This document shows positions 16,041 through 24,663 of a DNA stretch of 64,000 nt, piece after piece. Each line of letters begins with the position of its first letter. Position 1 is the stretch's first letter. The notes beneath the pieces were generated by a model. The model saw only the letters and a program-made list of their open reading frames with translations. It had not been told where the DNA came from and searched no databases. The position numbers were made by a program, and so were the translations under genes. The DNA comes from an uncultured Bacilli bacterium (GTDB taxonomy: Bacteria; Bacillota_I; Bacilli_A; RF39; UBA660): assembly GCA_934167885.1 (NCBI GenBank), contig CAKPMB010000001.1, forward strand, positions 1-64,000. Direction: 5' to 3'.

Positions 16041-17225
16041 TTATTTATCAATTTTAGAAACTACACCAGCACCAACAGTTCTTCCACCTTCACGGATAGA
16101 GAATTTAGTACCTTGTTCAATAGCAATTGGGTGAATTAATTCAACAGTAATGTTAACGTTATCACCTGGCATAACCATTTCTGTTCCTTCTGGTAATTGG
16201 ATAACACCAGTTACATCAGTAGTACGGAAATAGAATTGAGGACGGTAGTTTGCAAAGAATGGAGTATGACGTCCACCTTCTTCTTTAGATAGAACATAAA
16301 CTTCTGCTTCGAAAGTTGTATGAGGTGTAACAGTTCCAGGTTTAGCAAGAACTTGTCCACGTTCAACATCTTCACGAGAAATACCACGTAATAATACACC
16401 AGCATTATCTCCAGCTTCAGCATAGTCTAATTGTTTATGGAACATTTCAATACCAGTAACAACAGTCTTTCTTGTAGGTTTAATACCAACAATTTCAACT
16501 TCATCATTTAATTTTAATTGTCCACGTTCAACACGTCCTGTAACAACAGTTCCACGTCCAGTAATAGTGAATACATCTTCAATACTCATTAAGAATGGTT
16601 TTGTATTATCACGTTCTGGAGTTGGAATCCATGTATCAACAGCATCCATTAACTTATCAATAGCTTCAACATACTTAGGATCTCCTTCAAGAGCCTTAAG
16701 AGCAGAACCACGAATAATTGGAGTATTATCACCATCAAATCCGTATTCATTTAATAAGTCACGAATTTCCATTTCAACTAATTCTAATAATTCTTCATCA
16801 TCAACCATATCGCATTTGTTCATGAATACAACCATTTTAGGTACACCAACTTGACGAGCAAGTAAGATATGTTCACGAGTTTGAGCCATAGGTCCATCAG
16901 TAGCAGCAATAACTAGAATTGCACCATCCATTTGTGCAGCACCAGTAATCATGTTCTTTACATAATCAGCATGTCCTGGGCAGTCAACATGGGCATAGTG
17001 ACGAGTTGCTGTTTGATATTCAACGTGAGAAGTATTAATTGTAATACCACGTTCTCTTTCTTCTGGAGCCTTATCAATATTTGCATAATCAACAAATTCT
17101 CCACCAAATTTTTCTGCTTGTCTCTTAGTGATAGCAGCAGTTAAAGTAGTTTTACCATGGTCAACGTGTCCAATAGTACCAATGTTAACATGTGGTTTAC
17201 TACGATCAAATTTTTCTTTTGCCAT
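16041..17225 (-). CDS. tuf: Elongation factor Tu
   Basis: The full-length 394-residue EF-Tu. G1 GHVDHGKTT, G2 RGITI, G3 DCPGHADY, G4 NKCDM and G5 SALKALEG are all present, then beta-barrel domains II and III ending VGAGVVSKIDK. It brings aminoacyl-tRNA to the ribosome as a GTP complex. It is the last gene of the str cluster and has its own strong promoter in the 116-base gap after fusA, so it can be made in excess. The site CGTTCTCTTTC... region shows no odd substitution that I can identify for elfamycin resistance. Confidence 0.98.
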   Translation of the reverse strand: MAKEKFDRSKPHVNIGTIGHVDHGKTTLTAAITKRQAEKFGGEFVDYANIDKAPEERERGITINTSHVEYQTATRHYAHVDCPGHADYVKNMITGAAQMDGAILVIAATDGPMAQTREHILLARQVGVPKMVVFMNKCDMVDDEELLELVEMEIRDLLNEYGFDGDNTPIIRGSALKALEGDPKYVEAIDKLMDAVDTWIPTPERDNTKPFLMSIEDVFTITGRGTVVTGRVERGQLKLNDEVEIVGIKPTRKTVVTGIEMFHKQLDYAEAGDNAGVLLRGISREDVERGQVLAKPGTVTPHTTFEAEVYVLSKEEGGRHTPFFANYRPQFYFRTTDVTGVIQLPEGTEMVMPGDNVNITVELIHPIAIEQGTKFSIREGGRTVGAGVVSKIDK

Positions 17226-17257
17226 TATTATTTCCTCCTTTTTTCATTTACTTTTTT

Positions 17258-17286
17258 ATTGTATCTAACAATTGAATAATTTTCAA
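17258..17286 (-). promoter_or_regulatory. Promoter of tuf
   Basis: The minus strand carries TTGAAA, 17 bases, then TACAAT. It lies in the fusA-tuf gap, about 30 bases ahead of the GGAGG site. Confidence 0.8.
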
Positions 17287-17341
17287 CTATTTTTCCTTAA
17301 ATAATCAATAAAGACAAAATATTTACTATTTTTTATATATA

Positions 17342-19411
17342 TTAATTACCACTTTTTTTAATTATCTCTTGAGCAATATTTTGAGGCACTTCTTCATAAT
17401 GATCAAAAATCATTTGGAATGTTCCTCTACCTTGTGTATTGCTTCTTAAGCTTGTTGCATAACCAAACATTTCTGAAAGTGGAACCATTGCTTCAAGAGC
17501 AATTGCATTACCACGAGATTCTTGTCCCATTGGTCTTCCACGACGTGATGGAATATCTCCCATTACTGTTCCAAAATATTCTTCAGGAACAACAACATCA
17601 ACTTTCATAATAGGTTCTAGCAATACTGGACGGCATTTTTCTTTAGCTTCTTTTAAAGCAAAACTTGCCGCAATCTTAAATGCCATTTCATTTGAGTCAA
17701 CTTCATGATATGATCCATCAAATAATGTACATTTAACATCAATCATTGGATATCCAGCTAAAACACCACCGGCTAAAGCTTCTTGTAATCCTTTGTCAAC
17801 AACTGGGATATATTCACGAGGAACTACACCACCAACAACTTCATCAACAAATTCATATCCTTTATCAGGATTTGGTTCAAACTTAATCCATACGTGTCCA
17901 TATTGTCCACGACCACCAGATTGTTTAATATATTTACCTTCACAATCAGCAGCTTGGCGAATTGTTTCACGATAAGCAACTTGTGGTTTACCAATATTAG
18001 CTTCAACGTTGAATTCACGACGCATACGATCAACTAATACATCTAAGTGTAATTCACCCATACCAGCAATAACTGTTTGACCAGTTTCTTGATCAGTATG
18101 AACTCTAAATGTTGGATCTTCTTCAGCTAATTTTGATAAAGCAATACCCATTTTTTCTTGATCTGCTTTACTCTTTGGTTCAACAGCAAGTTCAATAACA
18201 GGTTCTGGGAATTCCATTTGTTCCAAAATAACTGGTTTCTTTTCATCACATAATGTATCACCAGTTGTTGTATTTTTTAAACCAACAGCAGCTGCAATAT
18301 CACCAGTCCATACATCTGAAATTTCTGTTCTGTGATTTGCATGCATTTGTAATATACGTCCAATTCTTTCCTTAACATCTTTTGTGCTATTTAAAACATA
18401 ACTACCACTTGATAAATGTCCTGAATATACACGGAAGAATGTTAAACGTCCTACGAATGGATCAGTCATAACTTTAAATGCTAATGAACTAAATGGTTCA
18501 TCATCACGTGGATGACGTTGACATGGATTACCATTTAAATCAACACCATCAATTGAAGCAACGTCAACTGGACTTGGTAAGTAATCAATAACAGCATCAA
18601 GTAATAACTTAATACCCATGTTACCTAAAGCTGTTCCACACATAACTGGGAAGAACTTAACTTCCAAAGTTCCTTTACGAATTGCCTTTTTAATCATATC
18701 AACAGTAACTTCGCCACCATCAAGATATGTCATCATCATTTCATCATCAAATTCAGCAACAGCTTCAATTAATTCTTCATGTTTCTTTTCGGCAATTTCA
18801 ACTAAATCACTAGGAATTTCAATTTCAGTTGCATTTTCTTCTTGTTTACCATCATATGAATAAGCCTTCATTGTAACTAAGTCAATAACACCATGGAAAG
18901 TATCTTCAGCTCCAATTGGCCATTCAATAGGTTTAGCATTAACGCCTAAACGAGAATCAATACTCTTTAAGCTATATTCAAAACTTGCCCCCATCTTATC
19001 CATTTTATTGGCAAAAATAATTCTTGGAACATGAAATTCTGTAGCTTGACGCCATACAGTTTCAGTTTGTGGTTCAACACCAGCCTGAGCATCCAATAGT
19101 GCAACAGCACCATCCAATACTCTTAAACTACGACTAACTTCAACAGTAAAATCTACGTGTCCTGGAGTATCGATGATATTAAAACGATACTTTTTCCAGA
19201 AAGCAGTTGTTGCAGCTGAAGTAATAGTAATACCACGCTCTTGTTCTTGCTCCATCCAGTCCATTTGTGATGCACCATCATGAGTTTCACCAATTTTATG
19301 AATTTTCTTTGTATGGAATAATACACGTTCTGTACAAGTTGTTTTACCTGCATCAATATGTGCCATAATTCCAAAATTTCTTGTCATCTGTAAAGATGTT
19401 TCACGAGCCAT
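17342..19411 (-). CDS. fusA: Elongation factor G
   Basis: The full-length 689-residue translocase. G-domain motifs are AHIDAGKTT, RGITITSAA, DTPGHVDF, NKMDKMG and a C-terminal G5. Domains II-V follow, including GRGQYGHVWI-type domain IV residues and the SRRGRPMG loop. It drives tRNA-mRNA movement on the ribosome and, with RRF, recycling. It lies 14 bases behind rpsG in the str operon, and no break or unusual insertion is seen. Confidence 0.98.
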   Translation of the reverse strand: MARETSLQMTRNFGIMAHIDAGKTTCTERVLFHTKKIHKIGETHDGASQMDWMEQEQERGITITSAATTAFWKKYRFNIIDTPGHVDFTVEVSRSLRVLDGAVALLDAQAGVEPQTETVWRQATEFHVPRIIFANKMDKMGASFEYSLKSIDSRLGVNAKPIEWPIGAEDTFHGVIDLVTMKAYSYDGKQEENATEIEIPSDLVEIAEKKHEELIEAVAEFDDEMMMTYLDGGEVTVDMIKKAIRKGTLEVKFFPVMCGTALGNMGIKLLLDAVIDYLPSPVDVASIDGVDLNGNPCQRHPRDDEPFSSLAFKVMTDPFVGRLTFFRVYSGHLSSGSYVLNSTKDVKERIGRILQMHANHRTEISDVWTGDIAAAVGLKNTTTGDTLCDEKKPVILEQMEFPEPVIELAVEPKSKADQEKMGIALSKLAEEDPTFRVHTDQETGQTVIAGMGELHLDVLVDRMRREFNVEANIGKPQVAYRETIRQAADCEGKYIKQSGGRGQYGHVWIKFEPNPDKGYEFVDEVVGGVVPREYIPVVDKGLQEALAGGVLAGYPMIDVKCTLFDGSYHEVDSNEMAFKIAASFALKEAKEKCRPVLLEPIMKVDVVVPEEYFGTVMGDIPSRRGRPMGQESRGNAIALEAMVPLSEMFGYATSLRSNTQGRGTFQMIFDHYEEVPQNIAQEIIKKSGN

Positions 19412-19425
19412 ATATTAATTCCTTT

Positions 19426-19893
19426 CTACCAACGGAAATGTGCGAAAGCCTTATTAGCCTCTGCCATTCTATGTGTATCTTCTCTTTTCTTAACAGCAGC
19501 ACCAGTTCCATTAGATGCATCAATTATTTCATTAGCTAAATTAAGGGCCATACCATTTCCACCTCTTAATCTTGCATAATTAACTAACCATCTAAGTCCT
19601 AAAGTTTGACTTCTTGTCTCACTAACTTCAACTGGTACTTGGTAATTACTACCACCAACACGTCTTGATTTAACTTCAAGTTGTGGTTTTATATTTTCTA
19701 AAGCTTTTTCAAATACTACAACAGGATCTTCATTTGTCTTTTCTTTGATTATATCAAAAGCTTCGTAAAGTATAGTTTCAGCTTTTCCTTTTTTACCATC
19801 ATACATTATACGGTTAACAAGTTTAGTTACAACTTTAGACTTATATATTGGATCTGGTAAAACATCTCTTTTAACTGCACGTCTTTTACGCAT
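19426..19893 (-). CDS. rpsG: 30S ribosomal protein S7
   Basis: 156 residues from the ATG at 19893 (MRKRRAVKRDVLPDP), behind GGGAGG. An in-frame ATG six codons earlier lies before the ribosome-binding site. Family motifs: DPIYKSKVVTKLVNRIM, GKKGKAETILYEAF, NIKPQLEVKSRRVGGSNYQVPVEV and MAEANKAFAHFRW. S7 starts assembly of the 30S head and in other bacteria represses its own operon. It lies between rpsL and fusA, as usual. Confidence 0.97.
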   Translation of the reverse strand: MRKRRAVKRDVLPDPIYKSKVVTKLVNRIMYDGKKGKAETILYEAFDIIKEKTNEDPVVVFEKALENIKPQLEVKSRRVGGSNYQVPVEVSETRSQTLGLRWLVNYARLRGGNGMALNLANEIIDASNGTGAAVKKREDTHRMAEANKAFAHFRW

Positions 19894-19932
19894 TTTATTT
19901 CCTCCCTTCATTTAATCAATGATTAAATTTTT

Positions 19933-20349
19933 TTATTTTTTCTTATCTTTTTTTGTTCCGTATTTACTACGTCCTTGTTTTCTATCTTTTACACCAGCAG
20001 TATCTAACGTTCCACGAATAATGTGATAACGTACACCGATTAAATCAGGAACACGTCCTCCACGAATTAGAACAACACTGTGCTCTTGTAAATTATGTCC
20101 TTCTCCAGGAATATAAGTAGTAACTTCCATTCCATTACTTAATCTAACACGGGCATATTTTCTTAATGCAGAGTTAGGTTTCTTAGGAGTCATAGTTCCA
20201 ACACGAACACAAACACCACGTTTTTGAGGTGCATTAATCTTAGTTTGTTTCTTTTGAATATTATTAATTCCAACTAATAAAACAGGTGATTTTGGTTTTC
20301 TAACCTTTTGACCTCTTCTATTTTTAACTAATTGATTAATTGTAGGCAT
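19933..20349 (-). CDS. rpsL: 30S ribosomal protein S12
   Basis: 138 residues from the ATG at 20349 (MPTINQLVKNRR), preceded by AAGGAGAAC. The open frame upstream of it is leader. It has the Firmicute-type insertion (KSPVLLVGINNIQKKQTKINAPQKRGVC) and the decoding-site segment TPKKPNSALRKYARV with the streptomycin-site lysines intact. The second loop is GRVPDLIGVRYHIIRG. There is no sign of a streptomycin-resistance change. First gene of the str operon, with an 85-base structured leader. Confidence 0.97.
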   Translation of the reverse strand: MPTINQLVKNRRGQKVRKPKSPVLLVGINNIQKKQTKINAPQKRGVCVRVGTMTPKKPNSALRKYARVRLSNGMEVTTYIPGEGHNLQEHSVVLIRGGRVPDLIGVRYHIIRGTLDTAGVKDRKQGRSKYGTKKDKKK

Positions 20350-20366
20350 AAGTTCTCCTTTCTTAC

Positions 20367-20428
20367 ACACATCCAGGTGTATCATTTTATCCATTAAAAT
20401 TAGGTTTTGCATAACAAAACCCAAATTT
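20367..20428 (-). promoter_or_regulatory. Structured 5' leader of the str operon
   Basis: The leader can fold into a strong hairpin, GGGTTTTG (complement of 20415-20422) with CAAAACC (complement of 20402-20408), extended by flanking A/T pairs to 20397-20428. A small hairpin TACAC/GTGTA (20366-20381) precedes the rpsL ribosome-binding site. No long T run follows, so control of translation or RNA stability is likelier than termination. Ligand unknown. Confidence 0.55.
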
Positions 20429-20441
20429 CATAAACGAGATT

Positions 20442-20470
20442 ATTCTACTATAATTAAAGCCTAATGTCAA
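20442..20470 (-). promoter_or_regulatory. Promoter of the str operon (rpsL-rpsG-fusA)
   Basis: The minus strand reads TTGACA, 17 bases, TAGAAT: a consensus -35 and near-consensus -10 for the main sigma factor. Transcription should start near 20435. Confidence 0.9.
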
Positions 20471-20477
20471 GTTTATT

Positions 20478-21023
20478 TTAGCTATTTTTATTTAAAGACA
20501 ATTTTATATATTTTTTCTTATTTTTATTACCACAATAGCATATATATACCATTTTTAAGTTAGAATACTCTTCTTTTGATATGCGAATATTAACATCATA
20601 ATCCTCACCATGATAAGCTGAAACAATAATTTTATTTAATTTATCATACGAAGTAACGCCTGCAATACTCTTACCAGTGCCATTAATATTAATAACCCCT
20701 TCTTCAAGTTTTTTCTTTCGTTTATCATCCACAACATAAATATTATGCATAACAAATGGGCGATTTGATTCATTATACACACTCAAAATAAAATGACATT
20801 CAACATATCGTGTTTTATCCGTCATTTTCTTTAGAACTTCCAAATAACCACTCTTACCATTACCATAAAATGACTCACCAGTATTATTAATTGCAATGTG
20901 AACTTTTTTACTATTATTAATCATTTCATAGACCACAATCACTAAAACACTTGTTAAAAAACTAATTATCATTACAAGAAAAACATCAAACTCTGAAAGG
21001 TTAATAACACTATCAAAAAACAT
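20478..21023 (-). CDS. Single-span membrane protein, unknown
   Basis: 181 residues behind GGAGGATCT. One N-terminal membrane helix (VFLVMIISFLTSVLVIVVYEMI) is followed by a beta-rich domain of about 145 residues (VECHFILSVYNESNRPFVMHNIYVVDD), likely in the cytoplasm by the positive-inside rule. It could be an Ig-like fold. It has its own promoter and ends eight bases before the str promoter. No family recognised. Confidence 0.65.
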   Translation of the reverse strand: MFFDSVINLSEFDVFLVMIISFLTSVLVIVVYEMINNSKKVHIAINNTGESFYGNGKSGYLEVLKKMTDKTRYVECHFILSVYNESNRPFVMHNIYVVDDKRKKKLEEGVININGTGKSIAGVTSYDKLNKIIVSAYHGEDYDVNIRISKEEYSNLKMVYICYCGNKNKKKYIKLSLNKNS

Positions 21024-21043
21024 AGATCCTCCATATGCCTTGT

Positions 21044-21071
21044 ATTATAGCATAAATTAAAAAATTAGCAA
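21044..21071 (-). promoter_or_regulatory. Promoter of the single-span membrane protein gene
   Basis: Minus strand TTGCTA, 16 bases, TATAAT with TGC extended -10. The -35 box directly abuts the U-tract of the terminator at 21072-21095. Confidence 0.7.
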
Positions 21072-21095
21072 CAAAAAAGACCCTTTAATGGCCTT
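21072..21095 (-). terminator. Terminator of the 21.1-21.6 kb gene
   Basis: On the minus strand AAGGCC pairs with GGTCTT (one wobble) followed by six T. The hairpin begins directly after the stop codon. Confidence 0.65.
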
Positions 21096-21572
21096 CTATT
21101 TTAATACCTTTCTTTTCATGATATCGTCGTAATTAATCATATGTTCTTCACTATATGGATTTATATCTGTTAAATCATTTTCATATTCTTCAAATAATTT
21201 TCCACGATCTAGTGATCTCTCACGCATTGTATCAATATAATAATCATTGTCTAAAACATTAAATACAATAACATCAATAAAATGTTGTAATTCACCAATT
21301 TCTTTTTTTCTTAAAGACTTAAGAATATTTAATAAATCACTTTCTTTAACAATCTCACATACCTCACTTGGAACAACAAGCTCCTTACCAGTGAAAAACT
21401 CTGTCATTTGACCATTTTCAGGATTAATTGTTGCTAATAAAATGGCATTATCACCTTCTACTAATTCATTATATCCTTGTCTTACAAATTCACGATGTAA
21501 ACGTCTACAAACAACGTCATCCTTCTTATCATGATGATTCTTTACATAAACTTTAACATAATCCTCGTTCAT
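21096..21572 (-). CDS. Conserved-looking cytoplasmic protein, unknown
   Basis: 158 residues from the ATG at 21572 (MNEDYVKVYVKNHHDKKDD), which follows GGAGGG. A longer frame upstream crosses the promoter and is unlikely. It is a soluble acidic protein with no signal peptide. Segments such as LLATINPENGQMTEFFTGKELVVP look like a compact beta domain, and the C-terminus is charged. No family recognised. It has its own promoter and terminator. Confidence 0.6.
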   Translation of the reverse strand: MNEDYVKVYVKNHHDKKDDVVCRRLHREFVRQGYNELVEGDNAILLATINPENGQMTEFFTGKELVVPSEVCEIVKESDLLNILKSLRKKEIGELQHFIDVIVFNVLDNDYYIDTMRERSLDRGKLFEEYENDLTDINPYSEEHMINYDDIMKRKVLK

Positions 21573-21594
21573 ACAAACCCTCCAAAACACCGTT

Positions 21595-21623
21595 ATCTTA
21601 TCATAAAAAAAATTAAAAAGCAA
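21595..21623 (-). promoter_or_regulatory. Promoter of the 158-residue protein gene
   Basis: Minus strand TTGCTT, 17 bases ending TGA, then TAAGAT (extended -10). Confidence 0.5.
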
Positions 21624-21628
21624 ATATC

Positions 21629-21889
21629 TTAATAATTTTCTTCGTGAACTACTTCAGCCTCAATAATATTTTTATCAATAACACGACTATTACTAGTATA
21701 TTCTTTCATATTATTATAATTCTCATTATTCTTTTTCATACGATAAAAAACAACACGATTATATACCATATATATTAATACACCAACCAAAATAACTGGC
21801 AATAAAAAGATTAAGAATCTACCAATTATCAAAATTAAAGCAATCCAACATATCATTTTTAATAATGACTTTATATAACTATTATCCAT
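21629..21889 (-). CDS. Small membrane protein, unknown
   Basis: 86 residues from the ATG at 21889 (MDNSYIKSLLKMI), behind GGTGATGTTT. Two hydrophobic helices (MICWIALILIIGRFLIFLL and VILVGVLIYMVYNRV) are followed by a basic then acidic cytoplasmic tail ending EAEVVHEENY. It resembles small two-helix proteins found in many Bacilli, but I cannot name the family. Confidence 0.6.
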   Translation of the reverse strand: MDNSYIKSLLKMICWIALILIIGRFLIFLLPVILVGVLIYMVYNRVVFYRMKKNNENYNNMKEYTSNSRVIDKNIIEAEVVHEENY

Positions 21890-21961
21890 AAACATCACCA
21901 AAAACATTATAACATAGCTTTTTAATTTATAATTTAAAACACATAATATTTAACAAAGATT

Positions 21962-22504
21962 TCATTTATAAATACCATAAACTTTATTTAAAGGATCAAA
22001 GAAAAATGATATTTTAATTGGATTATATGTCAAATATAAAGACACAATAAACATAATTAATAATGAAATAATACCTAATACATTTAATAAAATATTCTTT
22101 TTAGTATTATATAACAATTTAACATTTATGAATTGTGATATTAAAATGGTTATAAAATATATAATCAAAGTAACAACCATCTTTTCGCCTATTAAATAGT
22201 ATATTGGTAAGTATATAGCATAGAAAATAACGAGGTTTGCAAGAACCGTTATAAACAAACAAAGGCAATAATTATTAAATCGTTCTTTTTTTAAATACAG
22301 ATATAAATACAAAAAAGGTGCATAAATAATAGGAGTAATGAAAATCATTTTAGCATGTTCATACAAACTTTCATTAACTGGAAAAATCACAGTTGCAAAG
22401 GATGGCAACCATTCATACAAATTATGGGTAATAAAAGCAAGTCCAAAAATTAAAATACTATTTATAATTGTTAACTTAATACTTTTTTTATTCTTTTCTA
22501 ACAT
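21962..22504 (-). CDS. DUF6512-family membrane protein
   Basis: 180 residues from the ATG at 22504 (MLEKNKKSIKLT), with GGTGA ahead. About five membrane helices. The motifs FPVNESLYEHAKMIF and the end PIKISFFFDPLNKVYGIYK fit the DUF6512 family, whose function is unknown. Its ribosome-binding site lies in the 3' arm of a hairpin behind the DUF4143 ATPase gene, with no room for a separate promoter, so expression probably depends on read-through. Confidence 0.7.
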   Translation of the reverse strand: MLEKNKKSIKLTIINSILIFGLAFITHNLYEWLPSFATVIFPVNESLYEHAKMIFITPIIYAPFLYLYLYLKKERFNNYCLCLFITVLANLVIFYAIYLPIYYLIGEKMVVTLIIYFITILISQFINVKLLYNTKKNILLNVLGIISLLIMFIVSLYLTYNPIKISFFFDPLNKVYGIYK

Positions 22505-22505
22505 A

Positions 22506-22544
22506 AAAATCACCAATAATATTCTACACATTATTAGTGATTTT
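22506..22544 (-). terminator. Terminator-like hairpin that includes the DUF6512 ribosome-binding site
   Basis: AAAATCACCAATAAT (22506-22520) pairs with ATTATTAGTGATTTT (22530-22544), one wobble. The minus-strand 3' arm holds GGTGA then TTTTT and the start ATG. It can act both as terminator and as a lid on the ribosome-binding site. Confidence 0.7.
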
Positions 22545-22549
22545 ATTCA

Positions 22550-23821
22550 TTAAAGATCTCTTAAACAAAAGGTTGCATAAACAGGGATAGAAATTATTTC
22601 TTTTCTCTTAGAAAAGTTTTCCTCAGTTATTTTAATAGCATATGTCATATTATATTTACTCAAAAATAAAGATAATGATTTAGCTTTAAGTAATTTAGGA
22701 TTAACAATTTCTACCGGGATAATTTTACCAAATTTATTTTGAATAACAAAACTTATTTCGGCTTTGCCATCTGATTGATAATAATATAAACTATGACCAA
22801 AACTTACTAAAGTATTAGCAACATTATTCTCAATAACGCTTCTTCTAATAGTATTGTCAGTAATTAACTTCATTTTATTTAAATGCATCATTGTAACTAA
22901 TAAACCAGAATCATTAGCATATAATCTAAAACTTTCTAAGTCTTTATAACTACTTAATGGACTCTTAATATCTAAAAGACGATAACTACGATTAACTAAT
23001 GAATTGTGTGTTAAGTAATTTATACTATTTTCATATTCTTTACTACGTCCACCCTTTTTTATTAAGCCGTATTGAAATTTATGATTATCTTTTAGTAGTT
23101 GATATGGCAAACTATTAATAACTTCTTTAGTTCTTTGTGAATTAACATCTTCTTCGCCAATAGGTGTTTCACTTAAATAAACGCTATATATTTTTTGTTT
23201 AATAGCATCTTGTTTATAATAACTTTCATTATTAAAATAAGCATTAACTACTTCAGGAAAACCACCTGTTACTAAGTAATCATTATACATATCAAGTGCT
23301 AATTGATGAAATGGCATTGGCTTTAGGGTTTGATAACTATCTTTAATAAAGTCAATTAATTGCTTTTTATCACTATTTAATAAAAACTCTTCAAAATCCA
23401 TACCATGCATATTGCAATACCTAAATTCTTCATTTTTTACTTTATTTAGAACATCTCTTCGTGATGTAATAGCAATAATATTATATTTACTACTATAATT
23501 ATTGAAAACTTTTAAATATTTTAAAAACTCTTCATCGTTACAATTATCAAATATAATTAAAGTATCATCATCAAGGATTGATTCTGATGATAACATTGAT
23601 AGTTTAAAAATGATTTTATCAATAGTCTTTTCTCTTTTAAAAACCTCATATAAAACAAGATTATTAGTTGTATCAAAATATACAATATTTTTATAATTAC
23701 TCTCACCGAATGATAAGGCCGAATATGTTTTACCAATTTGACGTTTTCCATACAAAAGTAATATTTTTTTATTAGCATCTCGCTTCCATTTTAAAAGCTC
23801 TTCATTAATTTTTCGCTCCAT
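22550..23821 (-). CDS. AAA-type ATPase with DUF4143 domain
   Basis: 423 residues. The N-terminal AAA_14 domain has Walker A LLYGKRQIGKTYSAL, a Walker B-like DTLIIFDNC, and a sensor Arg in AITSRRDV. The middle contains YLVTGGFPEVV, typical of the DUF4143 group. The C-terminal DUF4143 region (NSLVNRSYRLLDIKSP, VENNVANTLVSFGHSLYYYQSDGKAEISFVI) has a restriction-nuclease-like build. Such proteins are widespread and mobile; a role in defence or toxin-like function is often suggested but not proven. It starts at an ATG behind AGGAGGG with a clear promoter. Confidence 0.88.
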   Translation of the reverse strand: MERKINEELLKWKRDANKKILLLYGKRQIGKTYSALSFGESNYKNIVYFDTTNNLVLYEVFKREKTIDKIIFKLSMLSSESILDDDTLIIFDNCNDEEFLKYLKVFNNYSSKYNIIAITSRRDVLNKVKNEEFRYCNMHGMDFEEFLLNSDKKQLIDFIKDSYQTLKPMPFHQLALDMYNDYLVTGGFPEVVNAYFNNESYYKQDAIKQKIYSVYLSETPIGEEDVNSQRTKEVINSLPYQLLKDNHKFQYGLIKKGGRSKEYENSINYLTHNSLVNRSYRLLDIKSPLSSYKDLESFRLYANDSGLLVTMMHLNKMKLITDNTIRRSVIENNVANTLVSFGHSLYYYQSDGKAEISFVIQNKFGKIIPVEIVNPKLLKAKSLSLFLSKYNMTYAIKITEENFSKRKEIISIPVYATFCLRDL

Positions 23822-23854
23822 ATATTGTATCCCTCCTACACTTATCTTAACTTA

Positions 23855-23883
23855 AGTATAGGTTTATTTATAAAAAAAGTCAA
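23855..23883 (-). promoter_or_regulatory. Promoter of the DUF4143 ATPase gene
   Basis: Minus strand TTGACT, 17 bases, TATACT. The TTGACT -35 box is formed by the 3' arm of the preceding terminator. A CTTAAGTTAAG palindrome spans the -10/start area (23846-23856) and could be an operator. Confidence 0.75.
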
Positions 23884-23904
23884 TATGTTTAACAACATAT
23901 GACT
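23872..23904 (-). terminator. Terminator of the J-domain gene
   Basis: AGTCAATATGTT (23878-23889) pairs with AACATATGACT (23894-23904) with one bulged A. Seven T follow on the minus strand. Confidence 0.8.
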
Positions 23905-23909
23905 AAATA

Positions 23910-24653
23910 TTATTTAATTTTATTTTTATAAAATCTAATATCATTTTCAACTTTCACTATTTCACGTTTTAACTTTATAATCTCATCCATAGTATTATTA
24001 ATAGACTCTTTAGTCTTAGAAGCCTTATCATCAGCTGCTTTTAATTTATTACAACATTTATCTAACTTTTTATATAAATATTTTTCATTTTTTAGGCATT
24101 TAGTATAAAATGCAATGTTATAAACAAAAATAAATATAGCGACAATTAATAAAAGTTGGACTTTAAAAGCAATGTATAAAAAGATTAAAGTAATAGCAAT
24201 TATAGTTAGAATAATAAATTTAAAATTCTTATTATTGCTTTGATTCAATTTATCTTGACACTCACATAAAATGTTTTTAAGATTATAATAATTATCATAT
24301 ACCGTGCTATAATCTTGATAAGTTGTAGATAAATCATTATACAATTTTTTTAATATAGCCTTTTTATTATTCCTTATTTCTTCTAATCTTATAATCTCAT
24401 TAATATATTCTAAATGCTCACTAGTATTAAAACTTTTTTTATTAAAAATATCTTTATTTTTCTTATTATCTTTATTTATAGAAACTGTATTATTTTCAAG
24501 TTCTTTTTTAACTTCAAAAATAACTTTTAATACTTTTTCATCACCCTTATGATCAGGATGATATTTTTTTATCAAGTTTTTTAAATTCTTTTTTACTTTG
24601 GCATTATAGACACCATCATATTCTATTAATCTATATATATCATCCTTTTTCAT
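23910..24653 (-). CDS. Membrane-anchored J-domain protein
   Basis: 247 residues. Residues about 1-50 form a short J-like domain with the HPD tripeptide in KKYHPDHKGDEKVLKVI. A linker and a coiled coil (INEIIRLEEIRNNKKAILKKL) follow. Two hydrophobic helices (FIILTIIAITLIFLYIAF, LLLIVAIFIFVYNIAFY) lie near residues 145-185. A second coiled coil ends the protein. It lacks the Gly/Phe and zinc regions of DnaJ, so it is a co-chaperone-like type that may bring DnaK to the membrane. Its coiled-coil/membrane/coiled-coil layout is unusual. It follows the ctp-like protease gene by 10 bases and both likely form one operon. Confidence 0.75.
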   Translation of the reverse strand: MKKDDIYRLIEYDGVYNAKVKKNLKNLIKKYHPDHKGDEKVLKVIFEVKKELENNTVSINKDNKKNKDIFNKKSFNTSEHLEYINEIIRLEEIRNNKKAILKKLYNDLSTTYQDYSTVYDNYYNLKNILCECQDKLNQSNNKNFKFIILTIIAITLIFLYIAFKVQLLLIVAIFIFVYNIAFYTKCLKNEKYLYKKLDKCCNKLKAADDKASKTKESINNTMDEIIKLKREIVKVENDIRFYKNKIK

Positions 24654-24663
24654 ACATCTTCCT

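Noticed and set aside
19933..20349. Streptomycin-resistance change in S12
   Set aside because: The TPKKPNSALRK loop has the wild-type lysines.
22550..23821. Defence island around the DUF4143 ATPase
   Set aside because: It is a lone gene with its own promoter; neighbours are ordinary membrane or unknown genes.
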